The notes under the pieces were generated by a model, which was given only the letters and a program-made list of their open reading frames with translations, was not told the DNA's origin and did no database searches. Of a DNA stretch of 64,000 bases, positions 35,701 through 49,573 are shown one piece after another. This DNA comes from Musa acuminata AAA Group (lineage: Eukaryota; Streptophyta; Magnoliopsida; Zingiberales; Musaceae), in assembly GCF_036884655.1 (NCBI RefSeq), contig NC_088330.1:36438501-36502500 (forward strand), written 5' to 3'. The translations under genes were made by a program, and so were the position numbers. Positions within the stretch are counted from its first letter, which is position 1. Each line of letters begins with the position of its first letter.

Positions 35701-38700
35701 CTATCCATACAAACATATTCGTATATATTTCTAAACATACGTTAGGTGTTTTATGTAGTTTTGAAATATATGTTCTCTTTTTTATGTTACATGGTCACCA
35801 CTGATGTTTACACTTTGCAGTTGATGAAAGAATCACAAAGTAAAGACAATGTCAGTGTACGCTGGGATATCGGTCTTAACAAAAAGCGCATAGCCTATTT
35901 TGTCTTTCCCAAGGTTGACTTTGACCTGACTTAGTTGCTAATCAGCATTGCTAGCTAACAGTTTCAAACCTTTTTCTAACTGAAATCATGGTAATTATTT
36001 TTAGGAAGATAATGAACTAAGGCTTGTTCCTGGAGATGAGTTGCGGCTGCGATATTCTGGTGACACAGGTCATCCTGCATGGCAATCTGTTGGACACGTG
36101 GTATGCTGGTTTCCATTTTATTTTTTACATAATTGATAAATAGACGAAGGTTGCATCTTTCATTTAAACTCGAATGGATCTAAAGTAAACTTTTTTCTCT
36201 ATTTATATGAATATATTTGATGTGTATTCATTACCCAAGAAATTTGTTAATTTTTAATTTTTTATCTATTCAGATTAAACTAACTGCACAAGAGGAGGTT
36301 GCACTTGAACTTCGTGCAAGCCAGGTATAACCAAATGTTGTTCTTTGTATATGATTTAATTGTTTATTTTGCTTAGAGATGTGTAATTATACGTACCACA
36401 TCCTTGTCAGGGAGTCCCTGTAGATGTGAATCATGGCTTTAGTGTGGATTTTGTCTGGAAAAGTACTAGCTTTGACAGAATGCAGGGAGCTATGAAGACT
36501 TTTGCTGTGGACGAAACAAGCGTCAGTGGGTGAGTTGCATCTGTTTTTCAATGTTACTATTTGTTATGGTCATTTAGCTGGTGGTACAACATAATGTCCC
36601 TGTAGTGTGCAAAAAGTGCCTACAGTGCACCATGATTTTTTGGGCATATTCTGGCACACTTTTTATCGATACATTGTTGCAGATTGGATGCTAGAGTCAT
36701 GTCGTTGTATGTAGGTCTAAATTTTTTTACGTAGCACTACCATGAAGTTATCTTCCCATGCAGTTACCTATATCATCACCTTTTGGGTCATGAAGTTGAA
36801 CACCAAGTAGTCCGTAATGTATTACCTCGACGGTTTGGCGCCCCTGGTCTTCCAGAGCTAAATGCATCCCAAGTGGGTTCTCTTCCTCCTACATTGGTGT
36901 TTATGGGTTTATAATTTTTCACTTATTCTATTAAATTAGGTTTGCATTAGTAAATTTACCTTATCTTTGATTTAATTGGAATTGATAATTTATTAGTTTT
37001 CATGATTCAGAGCTTGCATGTGCTGTGTCTTATATTAATGCTCCGTAATGTTTCATGAAAATTGATTTTATTTGTATGTATGGACAAAACCCCATTAACC
37101 TTTAATTCATTAGCTTTAAATAGCACCCAAGGAAATGAAAAGGAGAAAGATATAGAGAAATTGGACTTTTTGAACCCTTAAGCAAAGTGTATACACCATA
37201 TGACTGTATGAGACATGCTCTGACTAGGCTTTTCTCTGATTTGAGGAGATAGGGCTTCTCAACGTACGACAAGAGTGAAAAGAAATCATCGCTAATCTGT
37301 TACTAATTTATTGCATAAAAGGACAACCAATTCCAACCATAGCCTCTAGGACTTACAATCACATATATCTGTATATTTTAATATTGACAAGGCAAGAGGA
37401 TTGGTGGTTTTAAAATTTTGATAAATTAAACATTCTGAAAATTATAATTCATTGTTTACCACATGCGACAATAATTGTTTATAAAATTTCAAACATCACT
37501 ATTAAGTATTAACTACTCAAATTTGTTTTAAACTACCCACTTTCTAACTTCTCTTAGTCCTCAAGGAAGCTGAGAATATTTGCTCTATGTTTATGGACTA
37601 CTTAGAGGTCTTGTGAGAGAACATTTTCATTCTTAGGTTATCTAATCATGTAATAAAATCTTATCTAGATAGACCTTTGGAACAACAAATTTGGGGTTTG
37701 GATACATGATTCTTTTCTACCATTGAGTTCTGTGTATTGCAATATCTTTAGTTGAGAAAACTTGAAACTTTTTTTAGTTACCCATGATGTCTTCTTAGGT
37801 TTGTGGTAAAACACAACCCCTGATGATTCCAGGATTTCCCTGACCCAATTCATATTGAAAATAAGATTCTTTACTTTCAGTAGAACTAAAAGTTAGTCAA
37901 CTAAAATTTTTAAATAAAATAATGATTAAAATATGGATGGAAGCCTCTAAAAAATAGAAAATTCAGTTGAAAGGCTCTTGTTGTGGGATGTGCCTAATGA
38001 GGTATGGATCGAGGTTATTCCTCTTCATAACATACTACTACTATTTCAAGTTAGAGAGGAACATTAAATGCAGTTCCGTTAGTCCACTATCTGGAGTAGT
38101 GGTTGTTGATTTGGTGTTTGAGAGGACCCAATAATCCCAGCCTTCTTAATGGATGGTTGATGAAGAGGGAGAAATATCTGCTCAGTAAAGCTTGGATGTC
38201 TTTTTTGAATCTACACAATAGGAGAATCTCTGGTCTTCTGATGTCTAACAAAGACCTTGTTATAATTTTTAGTTAAAACTTTTGGGGAAATAACATTTGT
38301 AATAAGTAATTCCATTAGGAAATAAAAAAAAGATGAATCTAGTGCAGGATGCACTCCCCAATGCATGGTTTAGGGAGGATCAATGCATGGAAGCCTTATT
38401 CCTGCAAATAGAGAGATTATTTCTGTGTTTCAAACCCTGATCACCTAGTTTAACTTGCCCTTGTTTTTAAGAAAGAAAATGAAATCCTCAAAACAAATAT
38501 TCTTGTTGTTAGTTACTCTGTCACCAAAGGAACTTTTCCTTGTCATCTTGATCATTGGTATGGCGACATCATTCTTTAATCAATAACTCTTTGAGTTACA
38601 AGAATTTGTAGAAGTTTTGAGAACATAAAGGTGATGTGGCATATCCTTGTGATCACTATATCTTTACTTTTACTAAAGGTGGTCCATAGTGATTTTTATG

Positions 38701-41700
38701 GACATAAACACAAAGTGTAACAAGTTATTTTTTATAATCTAGGGATGACTATATTATCTTGCTGATGGAGAAAAAAATGTTGACTTGAAGATTCTCTGTA
38801 GGACATAGAGGAAACACAGCATTATTGTGACAGAAGATTAAAAACTCATTGGTTTGTCTTTTAATGATTTATCGTGGTTTACACCATTTACCTTAACAAG
38901 TTCTATTCTTGATTTTTTTGGTATAAAACATAATTACCAATAATTCTGGAAATTTTTTGTTTTCTGTTTGGAATGAAACCTTTTTGTTTGTATAGTACAT
39001 TTTAAGTCAACTTGAACAAGATATGCTTACGGATCATTTTTCAGTACTGTTTGGTATAGCCCAATATACTATTGTATTATCGTTATCATATAATGTAAAA
39101 CATTGGTACACTAGAATGTGAGGAATCACAATCATTTAGCAGTTGCACATTTGATGCATTGTCATATTAGCAAAAGATAGGAAAAGCTATTTGTCAGGCT
39201 GGAATTTGAAATATTATGAACAACGAAATATGGACGTGCATTCCTCTACCTTGGTTTATAAGTTTGTAATCGATTATGATTGAATATAAGATAATGTTGT
39301 TTCTTTTATTTTTTTGGTTTGTAACAATATTTGGAGGAACTGTGGATGCTTTTCTGCCTTTGAAATGTCTTATCCTATTTTGTCCTGGTATTCTGAGGCA
39401 GTCACCTATTCTGCATTTTTATGGTTATGTAATGTGTACATGTTTAATGTATCATACACCAAAATTTTGTAGCTATGTAATTAAGAAGCCTTCTTTCCTT
39501 TTAGCTATTATATTTGTTTAGTATTGATATGTTTCAAAATCTTTACATATCCTAATATCTTATACATTGTTTACGTACAAAAGTATTGTCATTTGCATAT
39601 GTAATAAATCTTCTTGTTGTCTTGATTTATTTCTTTTTTGGGCAGGTTTTTGCTGTTAAGAGTGTCCTCCAGAAACCAATAAGTTTAATTCAGGGCCCAC
39701 CTGGTACGGGGAAGACTGTCACATCTGCAGCAATTGTATATCACATGGCTAAACAGGGCCAAGGGCAGGTATCTTAACAATAATTAAAAGGTAACATTTT
39801 GGAGGAAGACATTGTTCAAAATCAAATGACATTTTGTCTATTCCAGGTTCTAGTATGTGCTCCAAGCAATGTTGCTGTTGACCAACTTGCTGATAAGATA
39901 AGCTCAACTGGGTTGAAGGTGTGTTCTCAGTGAGCCTTTTGTCTTTGCACAAGATGTTACGGTGTCGAAAGTTTGCCAAAATGCTTTTTAATTTCTTATT
40001 TATCATTTTCTTATGATTTATACATTTTCTCTGATGCTTTTGTTAAATCTTTCTCTAAAATTTCAAGATTTTACCATGTTTTATGTTTTTGCCTTATAAA
40101 TTTTGGCCTGACTTCATCTTTGGAATGGATATTTCTCTTGTGATTGGCAGTGCAAGTGTTGTAGATTTTTTGATGGATGGAATTGAACTGACTTAATTGT
40201 AACTTAAAACAGATCATGTCATTTGTGTTGGTTTGAAGTGAATTTTGCCAACATAAAAGGTTCTTTTGGCATTTCTGTGTTCATGAAGTCAGGTCCAAAT
40301 TGCTTGTTATAGGTGTATTTTTGTGGTATTACTGTGTTGATATATAGATTGCTTGCTGTCTCAGTACCAGTACTGGGCACATGTTGTGTACATACTTCTG
40401 GATACTTATTCGATGGGTCATGAATGCGAAGAAAGTAACCATTTTATGAACTGAAATGACAGTGCAGGTGTGGTAGATTTTTTGATGGATGGAATTGAAA
40501 TGACTTAATTGTAACTTAAAACAGATCATGTCATTTGTGTTGGTTTGAAGTGAATTTTGCAAACATAAAGGTTCTTTTGGTATTTCTGTGTCCGTGAAGT
40601 CAGGTCCAAATTACTTGTTATAGGTGTATATTTGTGGTATTACTGTGTTAATACATAGATTGCTTGCTGTATCAGTACCAGTACTGGGCACATGTTCTGT
40701 ACATACTTCTGGATACTTATTCGACGGGTCGTGAATGTGAAGAAAGTAACCATTTTGTGAACTAATTATTCTAAAAATGTATACTTTCTTGGAGAATATT
40801 GTTTTACTTGAATATTGAATTTTTAATTGTGTGCATGTTGTTGAAGTATGAAATGTGTTTCTCAACTAGCTTTATATATTTCATTCATCAAATAGAGTTT
40901 ACTGATAATCTTGTTCCTCCCTCCTGTTATTCAGGTTGTCAGGCTTTGTGCTAAATCAAGAGAAGCTGTCATGTCTCCTGTTGAGCATCTAACACTTCAC
41001 TATCAGGTATAGTTGGAATAGCCACTCTTTCAATTACGACTTATTGCAAGATTTTCTGGCATAAAATTGATATCATAGAACATTGCAGGTCCGCCATCTT
41101 GATACATCTGAAAAGAGTGAACTTCATAAGCTGCAGCAGTTAAAAGATGAACAAGGTACATATTTTTCACTTCAACATGAAACACCTATTATCTTTGTCT
41201 TTTTTTACATGACTTGTTTTTTTTTTCCAATCTATCCTTTGTAAAAGCAGAGTTTGTTTTAGCATGTGTCCTACTTCGATGTGCTTTGTTTTTGTGATAT
41301 CACAATTATGATATAATGAATAGTAGAATCCCCATAAAACTCCTGTCTACATGTTCAATTGATTTTATAGAATTTCCTGGTCTTCATAAATGAAGAAGAA
41401 TGCTGGTGAAATTCAACAACTGTTCTTTTCTTCTTTCTCTTCTGCATTTTTTCCTGTTGAGTTTATGATACTGTCACCTTGTAAAATGTTTTTTTTTGTG
41501 GTTTTGTCCATCAGTAGGGAAATAGTGCTCTTTTACTTGCATTCTTAAAGTTTGTGATTGGTTTTTCATAAATCTTGATTTTGGCTTATTGTTATTTGAG
41601 TTAAGAAGTTGAACTTTGTGTACGCCTTTTCAGGTGAATTGTCAAGCAGTGATGAAAAGAAGTTCAAAGCACTAAAACGGGCTACTGAAAGGGAGATATT

Positions 41701-44700
41701 GCAGAGTGCTGATGTAATTTGTTGCACATGTGTTGGTGCAGGAGACCCCCGGCTTGAAAATTTCCGATTCCGCCAGGTAAGGAGATGCCTTTTGTATAAT
41801 TACTTTAAGGTCTAGATGGCAACTAGAGCATTGCTTTTCTGCTAGACTAGATCCTAATGATGATTGATTATTTTTCACATTACATATTTCTTTAGTTTTA
41901 AACATGTGCCTCAAAATAAAGAAAAAGGACTATCCAATTTGTGAGGCTCCTACCATGCAGGACCTGGGGAAAGATCATGATGTGTTTTAACATCCTAATA
42001 TTGTGCTGTTCATATTTTGTTGTTTCAGGTTCTTGTTGATGAGTCTACACAGGCAACAGAGCCTGAGTGTCTTATTCCATTAGTTTTAGGTGTCAAACAG
42101 GTAGCTGGTTTTACATGCTTTCATATGATGCTTTCATCATTATGTGGTCTGATTTATTGATACTTTAGTCCTTTCTTGATTAGGTTGTTCTTGTTGGAGA
42201 TCATTGTCAGCTTGGTCCAGTCATAATGTGTAAAAAGGCTGCTCGTGCAGGATTAGCGCAGTCTCTCTTTGAGCGCCTTGTTCTTCTTGGTCATAAAACT
42301 TTTAGATTGCAGGTGATTACTGTTTTGGACTTCATTGTTCCGTATTAATGGAAGTAACTTGTCAAAATTTATGTTGGTTAAGCAGGCTCTAAATTTTGAT
42401 ATTTTATGACATGATTGCAGCTTACAAGCTTTTGCTGTTTTCATTATGTTCCCCTCTTATATGGGACATTTGATCAAATTAGCATCTTTTGCAATTTCTT
42501 GAAATTAAATATTTGATGACAAATGGCCAGTATACCTGTGGAAGCTGTTTCTGCTTGGTAGTCAGTCATCACACATTGGTCTCTTAAAAACTGTCAGTGC
42601 TATGGAAATTGAATTTTCAGATTCTTAGTCATGGTTGTATCTTGGTACTTTTTTTGTCATCACACCTTGGAGGGGTCGCTGATGAGATCATTATAATGTG
42701 ATTTGGAGCATTCTTTGGCTTGGTTTTGGAATACTAGTATTTTTAGCAAAATTATGGAGCCCTGATGTCTCCTTTCAGGGCTACTAATGTTTCCAAGTCT
42801 TGCTGCAAATTGTTTTATGTGATTGAAGAGTTAGTATGGTATTCGTCAAGTAGAAATATATGCAGCCTTATGACTGGGATCAAAAACTGATTACTAAAAC
42901 CAAAAAGGTGGTAGAGATTGTATCTTCTTTATCATTTTCTGTTTACATATCTTTGTGGATATCCCTGCGTATTTTTGTGTGACATACCTAAATTACAAGC
43001 TCATTTGATGATTGCTGAGCATATATGGAATCGCAGGTCCAGTACAGAATGCATCCTTGCTTATCTGAATTTCCTTCTAATAGCTTCTATGAGGGCACTC
43101 TTCAGAATGGAGTGACAGTTAATGAGAGGCAATCATCTGGCATTGATTTTCCTTGGCCGGTTCCAAACCGTCCTATGTTTTTCTATGTGCAGGTATCTTA
43201 TGCTCTAACCAAATTCTCTTTTCATCTTGGAAGATGTGGATGAATATATCTATATTCTCTTCTCATGACTCTATAGTTGTTTTTGCTGTATTCTGAAATA
43301 TGTATTTGCCTTTTTAGATGGGCCAAGAAGAAATTAGTGCAAGTGGGACCTCTTATCTCAATAGAACTGAGGCTGCAAATGTTGAAAAAATTGTTACTAC
43401 TTTTTTAAGAAGTGGTGTCATACCTAGTCAGGTACTCTCGCTTCAGCTCTTCTGGTCCATTTTCTAAATTTATGTTTGATCTGCTCTGATCGGTGGCTGG
43501 ATAATGCAGATAGGAGTTATTACACCATATGAGGGGCAAAGGGCGTACATTGTGAGTTATATGTCGAGGAATGGTGCTCTTAGACAGCAGCTTTACAAGG
43601 AAATTGAGGTTGACGCTGATCTTGGACTGTTGGACACTTCTGCTATTGTTGGTTTGTCTCTTTAACTAAAATTTGTTATTGCAGGTTGCTAGTGTTGACT
43701 CCTTTCAGGGTAGAGAGAAAGATTACATTATTCTGTCTTGCGTGAGAAGTAATGAACATCAGGTGTGTCTTGCTATCTCTGTGATTTTTTGTTCATGTTT
43801 TTCTTGACAGCAGAATACCTGTAGCTGGCTTTTGGCCTATGTTATGCATTATGAAATCATAAAACGTTGATTTAAAAAGACAGATTACTAACAGGCTTTG
43901 ATTCATAAAGGAAAAAATGGATACTGCTGGAGTTACAGTATTCTAATACATATGTTGATAGACAAATAAAGTGATCTACCTCCGATTAAATTTACATTAT
44001 GAAGCCCTGCTAATTTAGTGTTGCCCAAAATTTTACTTTGAAAGATGTTGTTCATAGTAGATCTAGATGATCAGTAATTTAAGGTGAATGACGACCTCCT
44101 CGAGTGAATTTTTGTGTCTTTAGATTAAAAAGATGATGTTGCTTCTGAGGCATTAGTTGGATCCAATGAATTTGATTGTAGCTTGACTTTTAATATTAAA
44201 GTTGAGATAGCATCTTTGGTACAATAAGACGTTGCATGCTCGGCATCATCTGGCCACTATTATGATCAGCATCTTGGAGTGGTGTCCCTAGTTGGCATGA
44301 TTTTCACAGAATAATACAAGTAGTATGGTTTGCATTCTAAATCATTGAGGGGATGAGAGTTTCTATACAATAACAAAGTTGGAATCAACTATGGATTAAT
44401 TATATTGACACTGGAATGCAATAGGTTATTAGATACAAAAGTTGTGTTAATTGACAGCTTAATGGATTTTTGGAGATTCATACTTGAAACGGAGGTTGGA
44501 TTCAGATTGAGTAGTCATGTTATTGTCATAATCAGCTGTGTTGTTGCTTTTTATTAAGTGTGCCATACCATATACAGTAGTTTGATAGTTATTTTGGGCA
44601 CTTGAAAGTTGAAACACCTTATTTGTTTAGTTAAGTATCTATTTTTTCTTGCACTTTTTGAGCAAGACATATTCAAGGTACATCATTACATGCAATGTGT

Positions 44701-47700
44701 TAGTTTTTTTTTTTTTCTTCTCTTTTTTCCATCTCATTAATTTTTTGGAGATGGTGGGGACAGCAATTATACTTTTTAATCAATGATTGTAAAATTTTAA
44801 TTGTGTGGTGCTTTCCTATTGTTTCTACTTTTCAGGGTATTGGATTTCTTAATGATCCACGTAGATTGAATGTTGCACTAACTCGAGCTCGTTATGGAAT
44901 TGTTATCCTTGGGAATCCCAAGGTTCTAAGCAAACAGCCTCTTTGGAATAGTTTGTTGACACATTACAAGGTGTTGCTTTTTTGCTTTTATATTTTAATG
45001 TTGTTTACACATTCTTTATTGCAGGTGTGTAGTACTATGGCATGCTATTTCTTTTTTGACTATTTGAGTTTGTTTAAACCTTAGTATTTTGCTATTTCTT
45101 TCTTATCCATATTTTAAGAGTTGCATAACCATTCAGTTTCTTGTTTAACCATTGAAGTATGAATTTCTTCAATATACTGGTCTTTAATTTTTTTTAATCA
45201 TGCAATTTAAATCAAGGATTGAAATTTTGTACCGTACTGAAATTTCGAGATATGTTCGATATGGTACTGTACTACTGTATGCCGATCGGTATATTTCGGT
45301 ATACTGCTCGGTGTATATATATATATATATATATATATAAAAGGTAAACCGCTCGGTATATCTCTCTTCTCCCCACGCGGGGTGACGTCGCAGAAAAAAA
45401 AAAATTTCGCTGAGGCATTACCTCTATTTGCCCCGCGACGCCAATACTCTTCTCCCCGCGCACGGATGAGAAGTCGCCGCAGACGAGGAGAGCGGCGTCG
45501 ATCTCAGGTTCTCTTTTTTTTCCTATTTCTTTCTTCCTCTTCTTTCACCTTCTCCCTCGGTCACCGTCGACTCCCTCTTTCTTCTCCCTCATTCACCGTC
45601 AACGATAACGGCCTCAATCGAGGCTACTGCTTAGTAGCGGGCGGTTCGTGTACCGGTCTGCTGACGGACTGGTACATACCACCTGGTACAGACCGGAACA
45701 TACCACCTGGTACGGGCGATATCATTCGGTATTGCAAACCTTGGTTTAAATGATATGGTTAAGACCAAGGTTTCAAGTTTTGCATACCAGGTAGTAAGGA
45801 CTTGCTGGTCTGGATTTGAACTGGGATGCTGACCAGGGCTTTTCGCTGATTCAATTTGGATATTAAAGGGGGTATGGCTTAGGTTTAGCATGCTCACAGG
45901 ATGCAGGCTAGGCGTTTTGTGATTCCTTTTATGAGGCGAGTTTTTAGTGCTTGTGGGACAGATTCTCCTTGCACCGGTGCTCATATCGGTGGCCCTCCTT
46001 GTATATTGGTATATCTTTCTTATTGATGTTTTAGCAGTTGCAGAAGCGTTCAGTTTCTTGTTTAACTATTGAGGTATGAATTCCTTGCTACAGGGTATTT
46101 AATTCTTTTTATTTATGCTGTAGCATTCATTTAAATGATATGGTTAAGACAAGCATTTCAAAGTTTACCTGGATCAGTAAGTGCTGATGATTATATTGTG
46201 GTCCAGGCTTCAATGGGGATGTGGACCAGGGTGTTTGCTGGTTCGATTGGGTTTATTTTGTCTGTGGGGGTGGCACCTATGGGCTTTAGCACTCATAGGA
46301 TACAAACTAAGCTTTCTGTGATTTCTTTTTGGGGTTTTAGCTTGCATAGGATGCGGATGCTCACACCGATATCAAGTGGACCTGTACCAGTCCACCTAGG
46401 GACCAGTACATGTCCGGTAGTTGAGACTTCGAACTGTGGTTAATACCAAGGATTTTAATTTCTCGTGGTTCAGCATAATTATCAGTCCGACTGTTGACTG
46501 GGATGTGGATAGCTGAAGTCCGGACTGGCCCATTATTTAGATCTTCTTTTGCTGCCCACGTGCTCGTGGCCTATCGTCTCTTCTCCTCCACTGCCTGTTT
46601 CTCCTTTTCTTCTTTCTTCTTCCTCTTCTTCTACAACCCCCCTCGCCAGCAGATTGGTAGTGGATATGTTCTGGTGTGTCATGTGTTGGCATGCTAGAAT
46701 GGACCAGACCTATGCTGGTTCAGCCATGGACTGGCACGGGCATGGGTCTGGTACCTGAAATTGGATTCCTTGGTTAGGACCTATTTTTTGTTTTATCTTT
46801 TATCTTACTTGTAAGTCAGATAAATATTTGTTTCATTCTAATGTTTTGCTTTGCGTGTTCTTTGTGGTCATTTGACTTGTACACCGTATCATATTTTGAA
46901 TTTGTTTTTTCAGGAACTCAATCTTTGCTTTAGATGGTGTGGCTTGCTTTTTTTTATATTACCAATTTAGTCAGACAAGTATTACTTACGTCCTTATGTT
47001 CATCATGTGTGCTAGTCCTTTGTTTGCCCTTTTAGTCATCAAATGCTGATAAGCTGGCTTTCCCTTTAGATTGATTGGATCAGAGGTTTTCCTAATTGAA
47101 TGGAACATGGTTTTGTGAGGTTTTTTAAAATGATGTCCACTATTTGTTCATCATGAAGAACTGTAGTTCAGTTGGTTTACGTTTGAGACTCAGTGATCTG
47201 GTGTGGGATAATGAACTTTTTTTTCTGAAAGAAATTGTTTTCCAGCAACAACTTGTTTGGCCTAATCTGTAATTTATTTAATCATGTCTCAATAGAAGTG
47301 CATCCTTTAGTTATGTGATTGGTTGATTACTTCTGGCAGACGCTACAATAGTTTCCATTGATTTCTTTAGGTTTGTATGTGGGATAAAGCTAACAATTAT
47401 AATATTCAGGTCGTAACTTTTTCCTGATAAAATATTTATAATGAAGTTAAAGAGTAATTGTTTTGACATAATTGGGACTGCTAAAAGTTTATATCATTCC
47501 GCATATTATGGTCGACTCTGGAATATTCATTTTATGTCTTTTGATGGTGTCTTTGACTTTAGCTATTGTCATGATTTGATTTGGCCTTTTTTCACAAATA
47601 TATATGGACATAACTTATTCTTGTTTATTTCATCATGTCTAGGAGCATGAGTGTCTTGTAGAAGGACCACTTAACAATTTGAAGCAAAGCATGGTACAGT

Positions 47701-49507
47701 TTCAGAAGCCAAAAAAGGTATGCTGTAGTCACACACAAAAAGGAGAGATGGCAGAGAGAGACTTTTCTACCCAAATCAATCTGTACAAATTTAATCTTTC
47801 TATTTAAGTCTCTGTACTTTGTACCATTTGTATAATGTGCCTGTGGCTGGTTTTATGGTCAACAGATTTACAACAGCAGACTTTTCTATGGGGGTGGTCC
47901 AGCGATGGTTCAGACTGATAACTATGGTCCTGTCAGTTCCTCAAGCCCGCTTGCTGAGAAGAGAGGTGGGCGCATTAAAGGTATGCTTTTTAACTTGGAT
48001 TATTATTGAGATGAAAATAAGAAGTTTTCTGATAGTTGACAAGATTAAATTTGTTTTAAGCATAGTTGAGGAATGGTTCATGCCTTAGCAATTGAAGCAC
48101 CACTTATATCTAATGTTGATTAATTTTTCTGGGCAACACCTTTTGTTTAAAAGGAGTTTGTAACTGTTTGGTGTATGCATAAAAACCAGGTCATTCTTAT
48201 GTCCCATTTGGCCCTTCAAATGGCACACAAAAACCTGGTATGCATCCACCGGGATATCCTTTGCCCTGTGTCCCTCTTCCGCCATTTGCTGGAGGTCCTC
48301 ATTCTCAGCCATATGCAATTCCAACTCGTGGTGCGGTTCATGGACCTTTAGGGGCTGTTCCACAGGTCCCACAGCCTGGTAATAGGGGTTTTGGGGCCGG
48401 TCGTGGTAATGCTGGTGGTCCTATTGGTGGTCACCTGGCTCATCAGCAAAATTCCCAGCAAACTTTGGGTATTGGGTCTGCTTTCAACTTTCCTCCCTTT
48501 GATGATTCAAATAGTCAACCATCTGTTGGTGCTCCATCATCTCAGACTGGATTAATGACTCAGGTCTGAAACCTTTACCTATCCAACATTGGGTTTGTAT
48601 GGGTGATCAATTCCATTGTTTTCTATCTTCTTTCTTTTTCTCTTCTAGATGCCAGTTCAAGGTCTCGGTCAAGCATTTCGTGATGGACTTTCTGTTGGTG
48701 GCATGTCACAGGTACTTGATGATGGTCATCTATTATTTGTTTTGCTTTCTTTGCTGATGTGTTGGTTTTTTTGTTGATGTTTAACCTTCTTTGATTTCAG
48801 GACTTTATTGGTGATGACTTTAAAAGCCAAGGATCACATGTTGCATATAATGTTGCTGATTTTTCTGCACAGGTTCTTATGTTATTATCCTGCACTTCTT
48901 TATAATGTATAGTTGTATACTAAGTTGTTCAATGTCTTTGGTTTAGGCAGCATCATTTTAAGTTTCGCCTCAGTGATTCTGAATATGGCAGATAAATGTA
49001 TCTTCGACTTTGATATTGTATTTGTTTTTGGTTGTAGCTTTCATTTGAATTTCTTGTATTTCTTATCATCCATTTTGTTGCTGTCTTTTATTAAATTATT
49101 GCATTTGTCAAAGCCAACTTTGAATCATGATCTATCATTTTGAATCTTGGTATATAGGGTTCATATTCAATTGGAATGGAGATCCATGGAGTCTATCAGT
49201 TATCATTGATCATTGTCTTCCAATGTGCATCTGGCCATTATAGTTTGTGGATGAAAAAGGATAGCGTCATGTTAGCGGAAAAGGTTGACATGCATGTTGA
49301 TGTTAATTGCATCAAATTGCATGTGATGACATACTGGGACTTATTATTTTGTTGTGCCTCTTTGTGGTACTTGTCATTAAAATCTTTGAACAGAGGTATT
49401 TTAGTTGGATCTATTCTGATATTTTGATATGTATGCAACTTCAGTACCATAAGACCAAGACATGTGCATGTAGTTGAAGTACGTCATCAAGAAATATTAA
49501 ACTGGAA

Positions 49508-49573
<66 letters not shown>

